Assembly: GCF_030272615.1 (NCBI RefSeq)
Contig: NC_081415.1
Location: forward strand, 229,845,303 to 229,909,302
Direction of reading: 5' to 3'
Source of the DNA: Cryptomeria japonica
Taxonomy: Eukaryota > Streptophyta > Pinopsida > Cupressales > Cupressaceae
DNA: 64,000 nucleotides
Made by a program: the position numbers and the translations under genes
Shown: piece by piece, positions 34,862 to 44,843 of the stretch
Layout of the letters: the number at the start of each line of letters is the position of its first letter
Numbering within the stretch: position 1 is the stretch's first letter
Notes under the pieces: generated by a model
Seen by the model: only the letters and a program-made list of their open reading frames with translations
What the model was told of the DNA's origin: nothing
The model's database searches: none

Positions 34862-36077
34862 TCCATCATAGTCTTCTAATTTAACAAACTTGTGTTTATC
34901 ACCTGTCATGTGATGTGAGCATCCACTATCTATGATCCAAGAATCATTTTTATTTATGTGAGATATTAGGGCTTTTTCTTCATACCTTTCTTCATATGAT
35001 CCATCTTTGATAGCCACATAAACAACTTCCTCTGTATCAGTCCCATCATATTTATCATCATTGGATTCCTCATCAGCTACTAGGCATGTCTTTCTATCTT
35101 TCCTTCTGAAGTCTCGTTGTCCTCTGTATTGGTTGTCTTTCTATCTGTCATCTTGGTATTCTCTCTTTTCACTAGATTCTTTGTCAGGACAGTTAGAAGC
35201 CATATGTCCTATTCTATCACAGTTAAAACATTTTAAAGGTAACTTTCCTTTATACTTACCTTTGCCTCTCGGCAACCTTCTGGCTAATAATGCTTCAAAC
35301 TCTTCTTGCTTTTTGATTTCTTCATATAGTTTGTGTACATCTTCCATGTTTTTGCGAAATCTTTCACTTGCTCCACTATGATTTCCTTCAGTATACTTAT
35401 ACATTCTATCATTGTAATCATCAGATTCACCAATATGAAAAGAACTGGATGCAGATTCAACTTTATTTACCGAGGACCCACTGTTATCAAAATTGCTTAC
35501 CGATAGTAGCATCCAAAGAGACTGGCATGTTTGGCACAGACCTTAATTCATTGATTATAGAGACTCGAATGGCATAAGCAGGTAGAAGTGTTCTAAGAAA
35601 CTTACTTGTTACATCCTTTTCTTCAATAGTTCCTTCTACTCCTTTCATTTGATTGACAGTTTCCTTTAACCTTGTATTGTATTGGGTTATGTTCTCACCT
35701 TCATTCATTCTCATGGATTCAAGTTGACCTCTTAGACTGTCTACTTTTGCTCTCTGAACATGTTCATCACCACCATACACAGATATAAGCTTGGTCCACA
35801 TCACTTTGGCATCATTACAGCCTTCTAGGTCATTAAACTCTGAGTCGGTTAATGCAGATGTTATTTCAATTATAGCTTGAATATGTTCTTGCTTTTCCTT
35901 TATCTCTTCCATTGTCATCGGGTTGGTGCTAAGTGCTATGTAATCATTCTCCAAATAATATGTTGCATATTCTCCAATTCCTGATAAATGCAGCTTCATC
36001 ATTTTCTGCCATGTGGAGAAACTTGACTTGTTCAGCTTTGGTGCATCTCTTTTATACATCTTTGGATCTTGCCTCAA
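34862..36077 (-). pseudogene. Copia B gag and protease
   Basis: From 36077 the frame opens MRQDPKMYKRDAPKLNKSSF and runs 196 residues through a UBN2-type Copia Gag (FSTWQKMMKLHLSG, WTKLISVYGGDEHVQRAK). A frameshift near 35500 leads into the second part (35512-35141). That part is acidic and Ser-rich and ends with one zinc knuckle, CFNCDRIGHMASNC (C-x2-C-x4-H-x4-C), near 35200-35240. An in-frame TAG at 35141 is followed in the same frame by the protease region SWIIDSGCSHHMTGD (about 34900-34945), with the catalytic D-S-G intact. The frame is cut by element C at 34861 and picks up again at 26889. Copia Gag packages the RNA; the protease cuts the polyprotein. Confidence 0.9.
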
Positions 36078-36108
36078 GTACCTTTAAACTTTTCTTCTGA
36101 AGTCCAAA

Positions 36109-36120
36109 GCTCTAATACCA
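36109..36120 (-). promoter_or_regulatory. Primer binding site of Copia B
   Basis: On the minus strand TGGTATTAGAGC, one base off the initiator tRNA-Met complement, two bases inside the 5' LTR. Confidence 0.85.
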
Positions 36121-36122
36121 AT

Positions 36123-37610
36123 TGCTAGTTAAGATGAGAGGGGGGGGGGTGAATCATAAAAACTTCACCATACAATATATTCACCAGATTCAACCTCGGT
36201 AGCCTTTACTGATATGCAACTATGACTGTAAATCATTCAATACTCATAAACAATACACTTAAAACATCATAACACATTTAACACCAGATTTAACATGGAA
36301 ACCCAAATAGGGAAAAACCACTGTGGGATTTCGAGCCCACTAAGAGATATATCCTTCTAGAGTATGCTTGGTTAAAAGCTAATCCAGTTATAGATTACAA
36401 AAACACATTGCTAGATGTGACCTGGTTAAGGGATTTCCCTCAGACTTGTTAGAGTCTTGCACTTTGTTAGAAGTGACCTTGTCAAAGGATTTCAAACACT
36501 CATTTAGAATGTTACCTTGCTAGAGGGTTTACAAATAAGACTGTTAAGTCCACTCGGTTAAGAGATTTCCTGTCACTTACAAAATAAATCACAGTAATAA
36601 AATATATCTGCAACTTCACATCTAAAATGCTAAAGCAGATTCTATATGCTCAAAACAATCTTGTCATAAGACTTATCTTGCTTCTTGTTGGGCTTCTCAA
36701 TCTGTTCTTCAATCAGATCTTCAATCTTTTGTGCTCGGTAATCACTACTGTCTTGTCACTTTTCTTCTATTTTGCCCGCATGCATTGTTCATCAACAATT
36801 TCTTATTTATGAACAATACCTAACCGCTTAATCTCCTTGATCACATTTCCCATGATCAATCTTAGCCATCAGATCTTAAAATGTGACTAGGTTCATTGTA
36901 TCCTTCGATCTAAAAATGTTTTACCTTGCCTTGGAACTTGTGCTAGGTTATGGTCATTCAATCTGTGTTGTAGATCTTATCTCTTATATTTTCGATGTCG
37001 TAGATCCTCAACAAACTTCTTGCATGACATACCAATCATCTGATCAACTCCAACTCATTGGTATTCTACATTTAATAATGTATTTATCCATCCAATGCAT
37101 TCTATTATTACTCGGTTGTTACTCGGTAGATATTATGCCTTCTTTAACCGATAGTGATAGCCTTAGGGTTTACCGACTAGCATCTTGCTCGGTAACATAG
37201 AACAGTATCAAGCCTTAACTAATTCTATAGCTTGAACTCTTTTCTCTTTCTTGTTCAGTCTTTGAATACTCACATATAGGATATCAAAACAATCAAAAAA
37301 ACATAATCTCATCACTGTCTAACTCGGTAATAGTTGCCCATTGAATAACTTATTATTCCCCTTTTATTTTCACATTCATTTTGTGTCTCTTACCGACATC
37401 TTTATACTTATCAAAACATACTCATTAAGATATGGCAACATCATACTGAATCAGAAAATCAATTGTTTGACATCAATGACAAAATAATATTATTAAGATA
37501 GTAATCATCCTTTCTCAATTATATCAACAATCTCCAACAACCTTCTCAATATCCTCATACCAACAAACTTACTGAGATGCTAACAATCTCCTTTTGTGAA
37601 AATGTTAACA
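36123..37610 (-). repeat. 5' LTR of Copia B
   Basis: About 1488 bp, direct repeat of 22027-23532. Its G tract is shorter than in the other copy. In the minus sense it contains several copies of a CCTTTAACnnGGT-like word and of ACCGAG, both shared with element C's LTR, and a block reading AGATGTGAAGTTGCAGATAT also found in C. Confidence 0.9.
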
Positions 37611-38452
37611 TTGGCAACTTGTATAAGTTGGATGAATGCACGGTTCAGTGTAATAGTGTTTTTGTGAAGTCTAGGAAAAGGGCTTTGGAATCTTCATCTT
37701 CACCATCAGGTCAAGAAGAAAAAAAGATTGTTGTTTCAACATTAGATGGTCATGATTTTTGGGTATCTAAGAGTGCAAATTCTTTGGAGAGGAAGCTCCC
37801 AATAAAGAAGATAATGTCATGGAACCAAAGTCTTGGTCATATTTGTGAGAAGGGCCTTAGAGCCTTCAAAAATAAGAGCCTTGTTGAAGGCCTTGATGAT
37901 TGTAATCTTGAGTTCGACTTTTGGGAACATTATGTTTATGGTAAACAAAAAATTGTGTTTCTTTTTATTCCAGTTCTCATAAGTCTTATGGGGTTTTGGA
38001 TTATATTCATTCAAATGTGTAATGGTCCTATTAATTTTCCTTCAATATCTATATCTATGTATTTTTTCTCTCTTTCATAGATGACTATAGTAGGACATTT
38101 GTGTTTTCCTCATAAGTAAATCTAATTTTTTAGTTGGTTTAAGGAATTCAAATCCATGGTTGAAAACCAAAGTGATAGAAAGATTGAGTGTTTGAAAACT
38201 AACAATAGCGATACGTTTGGTTCAACAAAATTTGACAGCTTCAGTAAGGACCATAGGATTGAAATTCTTAAGACAACTTCATACGGCCCACATAAAAATG
38301 GAGTTGCAGAGAGGATGAACAAAACATTGATGGAGAGGACTAGGAGTATGCTAAGTGGTGTTGGGATTAAATAAATGTTTTGGGTTGAAGCTTTAACCAC
38401 TACATGTTTCTAATTAATAGATCTCCTACTTCTAGACGCTAGTTGAAAAGAT

Positions 38453-38782
38453 TGTTGCAAGGTGTGCACCCTTGGTCTCCTTGTGTTGTGTAGTATAGTG
38501 CTCAGTTTTGTGACATGAATTAATTGACTCTTGTAGATTCATTAAATCTTGTTGTATTGTGCATTAACAAGTCATTCTTTTGGTGCAACGACAACCATGT
38601 TTCTAACAAGTGGTATCAGAGCCTAGGTCATGGGTTCAAACCTCTCACTTGCACTAGAGGGATTGTTGGAAGGTGTGCACCCTTGGTCTCCTTGTGTTGT
38701 GAAATGCAGTGCTCAGGTTTGTGACATGGCTTAACTACCTCCCGTGATTCATTAAATCTCACAATTGTATCGAGCATTAACA
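38453..38782 (+). mobile_element. TRIM-like miniature LTR element inside Copia A integrase
   Basis: Two direct repeats of about 118 bp (38453-38569 and 38664-38782), each starting TGTTG(C/G)AAGGTGTGCACC and ending CATTAACA, enclose about 94 bp. Inside is a perfect tRNA-Met primer site, TGGTATCAGAGC, at 38611-38622, followed by GGGTTCAAACC. There is no ORF. The primer site lies 41 bases after the repeat, not 2, so the left LTR may include an extra segment ending TTTCTAACA. No perfect flanking duplication was found, and A's integrase appears to have lost sequence next to it. This is the size and build of the terminal-repeat retrotransposons in miniature known from plants. Confidence 0.75.
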
Positions 38783-39836
38783 GGTTGACCTTTTCAAAGT
38801 CTTTGGTTATGAGGTATATACATGTACCAAGTGAGAAAAGATCAAAATTGGAGAAAAAGAAAGTTAAGTGTATCTTCATCGGCTATGGTATTGGTGTGCA
38901 AGGCTACAAGATTTGGGATCCATTTATAGAGAAGGTTCTCTATAGTAGAAGTGTAATCTTTCATGAGTTGAAACCTTCCACTATTGATTTGTGGCCAAAG
39001 AAGGAAGAGAAACAAAAGGAGGTAGTTCAAATTCCTTCTACCCCTAAGAAAGAACTGCGAGCTCCTAGTGGACTTGATGATGAGAAGAGCTCAAGAAGAT
39101 TTGAAAGTTCTAAAGAAGAGTAAGAACCTCAACCTCAACAATTGAGGTGGTCTACCCATGATAGGCGATGACCTGACATATATGGTTATTCATTTGAAAG
39201 GTTTGGATATTCTTTGTTGGATTATAGTCGTATATTTACTTTGATTGCTAACATTGATGAGCCTAGGACTATTAGAGAGGCTATGGGTATGTGTGATGTA
39301 GATTCTTGGATGGAAGCCATGAATTTAGAGATGGCTACATTGAATAAGAATGATACTTGGGATCTAGTAACTTTTCCTAAAGGACATAAACTTGTTGGAT
39401 GTAAATGGGTATTAAAAAAAACAAGGTCTAGATGGTAGTGTTGAGAAGTACAAGGCACCGTTGGTCATGAAGGGGTACTCTCAGGTGGATGGTATTGACT
39501 ATGGTGAATTCTTCTCTCATATAGCTAAGCTGACATCCATTTGATCTTGTTATCACTTGAAACAACTTATGACTTGGAAGTTGATCAGATGGATGTGAAG
39601 ACAACGTTCCTTCATATCGATTTGAAGGAGGCAATTTACATGTCACAACCAAAGCATTTAATTGAAAAAGGTAAAGAGAACCTTGTTTGTAAGTTGAAGA
39701 AAGCTCTATATAGTTTGAAACAATCTCCTAGAATGTGGTATCAAAGGTTTGACACCTATGTGTTGTCTTCAGGACTTATGAGATCTAAATATGACCATTA
39801 TGTGTATTATAAATTTGAAAATGGTCACATTATTAC

Positions 39837-39884
39837 CATAGTCTTGTATGTGGATGATACCATAGTCTTGTATGTGGATGATAT
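39837..39884 (+). repeat. 24-bp tandem duplication of the RT YVDD box
   Basis: The 24-bp unit starting CATAGTCTTGTATGTGGATG occurs at 39837-39860 and 39861-39884 with one change at the end. In the protein it gives IVLYVDDTIVLYVDDILF, so the catalytic YVDD motif appears twice, eight residues apart, without breaking the frame. Confidence 0.9.
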
Positions 39885-40886
39885 ATTGTTTATTGGGAAT
39901 GGTAAAATAATGATTTCAAATTTGAAGTCTTCATTAGCAGCATAATGTGAAATGAAATATCTAGGTGCAATGAGATATATTCTTGGGTTTGAGATCTTTA
40001 GAGATAGAGATATCAGAAAGCTTTGGATGAGCTAAAGTATTTTATTTTGTGTTGGAGAGATTTAACATGACAACTTGTAGGTAGTTAGTTGTTCCAGTGT
40101 TACAAGGGACAAAAATTTCTATGGAGATTTGTCCAGATTATCCTATTGAGATGGAGGACAAGTCTAGAGTACCTTATGCAAGTGTTGTTGGTAGCTTGAT
40201 TTATTTTATGATTTGTACGAGGCTAGACATTACTAAAGCAACGCGAGTCCTTAGTCAATATATGCTAATCATGGTAGGGTGCATTGGGATGGGGTTAAGA
40301 GAGTGTTTAGGTATTTGAGGGGTACTTCCAAGTATTCCTTGTGTTTTTATGGTTATGCTACTAGACCTCGACATTCAATTTGCATTTGTGTATATGTGAA
40401 TTTGGATTGGGTAGGTGACATTAATAGTAGAAGAACCACCAATGGATATGTTTTCATGATGTTTGGTGGTGCTATCAATTGGATGAGTAAGCAACAAGCT
40501 ATAGTCGCTTTGTCCACTATAGAAGTAGAGTTCATGACAGCTAAACATGCTTGTAAGGAAGCCATTTGTCTTACAAGATTGTGCTCAGATATTGGTTTTG
40601 ATGTAGGTCAGATTACCATCTATTGCGATAGCTAAAGTTAATCAAAGAATCCTACTTTCCATGCCCGAACAAAGCATATTGATGTATAATTTTATTTTGT
40701 TCATGATTTGATGGAAGATGGAAAGGTGAAGTTGGAGAAAGTTGATACTTTGGTGAATGATGCAGATGCACTAATGAATCCTGTGAGCACTGAGAAGTTT
40801 AGATGGTGTGTTAGTTCTATGGGCCTTGGAGCCTTGAGTAGATGATAGATTTTTGACTCTTGACAGGTCTTCGACAAGTGGGAGAA

Positions 40887-41645
40887 TGTTGGGAATAAGG
40901 TGTCTCAACCTTAGAGTCTAAACATGTTTAAATTATTTATTTTATTGCACCCACTTTGTAAGTCATAAAATTAGGGGACTACTAGCATAGGTTTCTATGT
41001 TAGAACTATGATAGTTTATTTTATTTAGTATAACGATTAATAGGTTGGTGGAAGAGTGATGAAGAGTTATTATTTGGTAATGGGTATTTATGGTGGATTT
41101 CACTTTTAACAAGTGGTGTAAGGTAAGTGTTACATATAGAAATGTGACCGTTATGGACGAGTTTTGCATTGTTGCATTGGAAGTTGCTATGTGCAATGTA
41201 TCATGGGTATAGCAAGTTGTAGTTTATGACACCACATACCTTTTTGGCCATGGACACTTTTCTCTTGTGTTGAGCTCTATAAATATGTGGCTTCTTTGTG
41301 TATTTTGTATGATAGGTTGGACATCTTCTAAGAAGCTTTGATGTGACGAATATTCTATTGAATTCTCTGTTGTGTCTACTCCTAAAAGAGTATTGGCTCT
41401 AGGCATTGTATTGTAACCGTTGGTGTTGCTAATAATACAATTGAGTCTATCTTTTGGAGTGTGGGTTTTTTCTCGAAAGGGTTTTCCCATGTAAATTTGA
41501 AGTTGTGGTTTTATTTGTTTAAATATGAATTTATATGTGTTTATCTAATTTGCAATAGTTTAAGAGTTTGTAAGAAATTTCTGCATCATCTCTTCTACTA
41601 GATTTAGCATTTGGAAGCGTTATTCCACACTTTGGCTTCCTTTTA
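40887..41645 (+). repeat. 3' LTR of Copia A
   Basis: 759 bp, starting TGTTGGGAATAAGG just after the purine tract ACAAGTGGGAGAA (40874-40886), ending CCTTTTA and followed by the duplicated target AGAAG. Confidence 0.85.
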
Positions 41646-41650
41646 AGAAG

Positions 41651-42726
41651 AAATACATTCCATTCAAAAAACTAAGAAGTCAAGTATGCTAATCGAGATG
41701 GATATTAAAGAAGCATATGATCGGGTGGAGTGGCAATTCCTCTTTAAAGTTCTAGCAGCATTTTGATTTGCAAAGCTATGGTTGGATTGGATATTCAATT
41801 GTGTGGCCAGTCTGAGATTCTTAGTGCTCTTCAATTGATCACTAGAAGGTTTTTTGAAGCTTCTAGGAGGCTGAGACAAGGGGACCCAATGTCACCATTT
41901 CTCTTCATCATCATGGTGGAGGCAATGAGAAGAGCTATAAACTCATCAACAATAAAGGGGAAGATCAAAAGGATACAAATAACATCAAACATTCCTTCTA
42001 TAACACATTAACAATTTGTTGATGATACATTACTTTTGAGGGAGGTTGAAAGAGGAGAAGCAAGAGAATTCAAGAAGATATTGAATGTTTATGAGGAAGC
42101 TTTGAGACAAGAAGTGCATAAGGATAAGTCTAATTTTTTTTTCATTCACACCAGTACACGAATGAAAAAACATATTATGAGAATTCTAAACTTCAAGAAG
42201 GGTTCCTTGCCTTGTAAATATCTCAGATGCCATTAGTTGAAGGCTAAAGGATGAGTCTACTAGGAGAGAAGATAGAAAATAGATTGGCTTCATGGAAAGG
42301 AAAATGGTTATCATGGGTAAAAACAATAACAATCCTCAAAGCTATTATTTCTACTCTATAAATCTATTTAATGTCTTGTATGGCTCTTTCGGTAGGCGTA
42401 AGTAAGAAGTTCAACTAGAATATGAGAAAAAAAATTCGGCAAGGGAGTTCAAAACAAAAGAAGATATTGTTAATTACTTGGGAAAAGATGTGTAAATTTA
42501 ATGTTGTCGAGGTGTGGGATTGCAAGACTTGGTGAAACAAAACATGGCATTAGGGGCCAAGTTGGTTTGAAAGATGTATTCCAAATAGAATATAAAATAG
42601 ATAAAGTACTTCAAAACAAATATCTAGATGAAGTGGAGTTGAGTATAATTTTAGCAAGAATAATTTTGCGAGACTCGAGAATTTGGAACTTTTTGGGTAG
42701 TTGTCACTCCCTAATTACAAAAGAAA
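41651..42726 (+). pseudogene. LINE ORF2, right part: RT catalytic region and thumb
   Basis: Continuation of ORF2 after the inserted stack. It reads MLIEMDIKEAYDRVEWQFLF (the first catalytic-Asp region, about 41685-41745), then RRLRQGDPMSPFLFIIMVEA (about 41868-41928). A weak match to the F-x-DD box (QQFVDDTLL, with an in-frame stop before it) lies near 42012-42035. LPCKYL is at about 42210, followed by pieces matching the usual W-K-G-K-W-L-S-W and GGVGLQDLVKQNMALGAKLV segments, and ending IWNFLGSCHSL near 42715. Frameshifts are frequent. The RT-to-thumb order is canonical for plant LINEs. Confidence 0.8.
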
Positions 42727-44843
42727 ACTTTGTATTCTTGATATTGATAGAAAAAGCTATGAGTATGCTAAGTGTTAGTCTAGAACAAAGGATTTGGGTT
42801 GAAGTTGTTGTCATTACTTTCTACTTGATTAACAAGTCTCCTACATCATGAGTTATTCTTGATAAAATGCCTATGGAGGCATGGTTGGGTCACAAACCTT
42901 CATTAAAACATCTTAGAGTTTTTGGTTGTGAGACATATGCAGATGTACCAAAAGAGAAGTGAACAAATTTGGAGAAAAAGGCTATGAAATGTATATTAAT
43001 CGAGTATACTTATGGTGTAAAAATATACAAGCTTTGGGATCCTATTGTACAATAGGTAATATATCTAGTAAAAATTTTATTTTAGAAAAACTAAGCCTTC
43101 TTTTGTTACATTGCAGCCAAAATAAAGTGAAAAGAAATATGTGATACAACTTCCTTCTACACTTGAGAAAGTTGAATTGAGGCTCCCAAATAGACAAGAA
43201 GTTGAGAAGAGATCATCTATCTTTGAGTCTTTAGAATAGGAGGAAGAACCTCCAAATTAGCTCATTTGAAGGTTTGTAAGGCATAGACATCCACTTGAAA
43301 GGTATTCATGTGATGATTGGAGATGTATTTTTTCTTTGAATACTAACATGGATGGACCCATATTTTATATAGAAGAGGCATTAGGTATGAATGACGTAGA
43401 ATCCTAGAAGGTTGCTATGGATGAAGAAATTGAAGCTTTGAAAAAGAATGATACATGGGCCTAGTACCATTTCTTGAAGGATGTTAACATGTTAGTTGCA
43501 AATGGGTGTTTAAGAAAAGATTGGTTCATGTGGGGGATTTCAAAAGTACAAAGCACGATTGGTTACAAAAGGTTACTCTCAAGTCAAGGGTGTTAATTAT
43601 AGTGAGATATTTTCTCTTGTTGTAAAAATTACATCTCTTAACTTTTTTTCTTTCTATTGTTGCTTCTCATGATCTAAAGGTTGAGAATTATTTATATGAG
43701 AGATAGAACACCATGTGGTCAAAGGTAAAACTGAGTTGGTTTGTAAATTAAAGAAATATTTGTATAGCCTCAAATAGAAACCTATAACGTGGTACTATAA
43801 ATTGGATACATATGTGTTGATTCTAATATTTGAGCATTTTAAATCACATCATTATGTTTATTATAAAACTAATGGTGATCATTTCTTGTTTATTAAATTA
43901 TATGTTTTAAATGATATATTATTTATTGGTAAAGGTAAAAGAATGATTTCAGGACTAAAGTCTCAACTTACAATTTAATTTGAAATGAAACATTTTGGTG
44001 TAGCTAAACACATTCTTGGGATGAAAATTAAAAGAGATAGAGTGAGTACAGAGCTAAACTTGGTTGAAGTAAGTTAATTTAGATTTACCAAGGTTTAACA
44101 TGTAGGATATAAATCGTTATGTGTTCCTTTTATAGTTGGAATGAAGTTATCTTCTTCAAATTGTCCAACATCCCTATCAGGGATGAAAGATGTGAATATA
44201 GAGACTTACCAAAGTGCAGTTGTAAGTTTGATGTATGATGTGATCTATACTAGAATAGACATTATCCAAGAAGTGTGAGTTATTTCAAAATATATGTCTA
44301 CTCTTGGTAAAATTCATTGGGATGTGGTTAAAAGAGCCTTTTGGTATTTGAGGGGTACCTTAAAGTGCTATTTATATTAGCATGGTAATATGATATGAGA
44401 TGAAAATTCCCCTAATATTCATGGTTATATGGATTCAAACTAGTAGATGATGTTGATAGCAAATAATCAGTCAATGCGTTTGTGTTTACTTTATTTGGTA
44501 GTGCAATTAGTTGGATGAGTAAGTGATAGGTGGTGGTTGCTTTATCCACCACTAAAGTTGAGTATTTAGTAGCTACTCATGCTTCTAAAGAGGTCATTTG
44601 GCTTAAGAGATTGCTTTTAGATATCAGAATAAAACAAGGTGCAATGACAGTTTATTGTGACAAATATAGTGTGATCTTTCTAGCTAAGAACCCAACATTT
44701 CATGCTAGGACCAAGCAAATTGATGTATAGTATTAGAGAAGTTCAGATAGTGTTTGGAGCATATGGGCCTCTTAGCTCCTAGTAATAAAATCATGGTGTT
44801 AATAACCCCTTGGCTCTTGCAAGGTATTTGCCAAGTGGGAGAA
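42727..44843 (+). pseudogene. Copia element D, 5'-truncated: integrase end, RT, RNase H
   Basis: Directly after LINE sequence the reading changes to Copia pol: EKAMSMLSVSLEQRIWVEVV and HKPSLKHLRVFGCETY (integrase C-terminus, 42750-42945). RT pieces include CKLKKYLYSLK near 43745 and a decayed LYVLNDILFIGKGK where YVDDILF is expected (43893-43940). GMKIKRDRVST lies near 44015. RNase H pieces include VVVALSTTKVEYLVATHASK (44530-44590) and VYCDKYSV. It ends at a Copia purine tract AAGTGGGAGAA at 44833-44843. Many stops and shifts. Gag, protease and the 5' LTR are missing. It is related to A by sequence and by its LTR start. Confidence 0.8.

Larger units (their letters stand above)
22027..37610 (-). 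mobile_element. Copia LTR retrotransposon B (minus strand, hosts C)
   Basis: A minus-strand element inserted in A. Its 5' LTR is the right-hand copy (36123-37610), its 3' LTR the left-hand one (22027-23532). TTGGC at 22022-22026 and 37611-37615 is the target-site duplication. The primer site reads TGGTATTAGAGC on the minus strand (+ coordinates 36109-36120). Gag and protease are at 36077-34862. Pol continues at 26889-23926 after element C. Without C the element is about 7.6 kb. Coding decay is mild (a few stops and two or three frameshifts), and the LTRs differ at about 5 percent of positions in the first 280 bases by eye, so it is fairly young. Confidence 0.93.
37616..40845 (+). pseudogene. 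Copia A pol: integrase, RT, RNase H
   Basis: Continues the frame from before element B: NLYKLDECTV, then MSWNQSLGHICEKGLRAF (GAG-pre-integrase, 37800-37870). Integrase core pieces are at 38050-38370 (FSKDHRIEILKTTSYGPHKN followed by GVAERMNKTLMERTRSML). The core is interrupted by the TRIM at 38453-38782. Integrase C-terminus follows at 38785-39000. RT runs from 39214 (SWMEAMNLEMATLNKNDTWD) to 39945, with VDQMDVKTTFLHIDL and a duplicated YVDD box. RNase H at 40279-40635 contains VYVNLDWVGD (normally D-A-D-W), STIEVEF and IYCDS. The tail ends near 40845. Several stops and frameshifts make it inactive. Confidence 0.85.
19976..41645 (+). mobile_element. Copia LTR retrotransposon A (hosts B and a TRIM)
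   Basis: A plus-strand Ty1/Copia-type element inserted in the RT of LINE F. The 5' LTR is 19976-20746 and the 3' LTR 40887-41645. AGAAG occurs at 19971-19975 and 41646-41650 as target-site duplication. Gag, zinc knuckle and protease lie at 20867-22020. The frame stops at TTGGC (22022-22026), where element B was inserted, and resumes at 37616 with GAG-pre-integrase, integrase, RT and RNase H to about 40845. Without B and the TRIM the element is about 5.7 kb, normal for Copia. The LTRs differ at roughly one base in five to seven over the first 250 bases by eye, so A is much older than B or C. Confidence 0.9.
16444..42726 (+). mobile_element. Plant LINE (element F), interrupted by a nested LTR stack
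   Basis: An old non-LTR retrotransposon on the plus strand. ORF1 runs from about 16647, ORF2 starts at 17859, and RT sequence runs to 19975. It stops there at the duplicated target AGAAG and resumes at 41651 after Copia element A. Reading 19975 directly into 41651 gives a continuous RT frame, from GIIIAQE into HSIQKTKK and then MDIKEAYDRVEW. After 42726 the sequence switches to Copia integrase sequence. Element G lies just upstream of ORF1 and may have landed in the LINE's 5' region. Its 3' end was not found. Confidence 0.8.
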
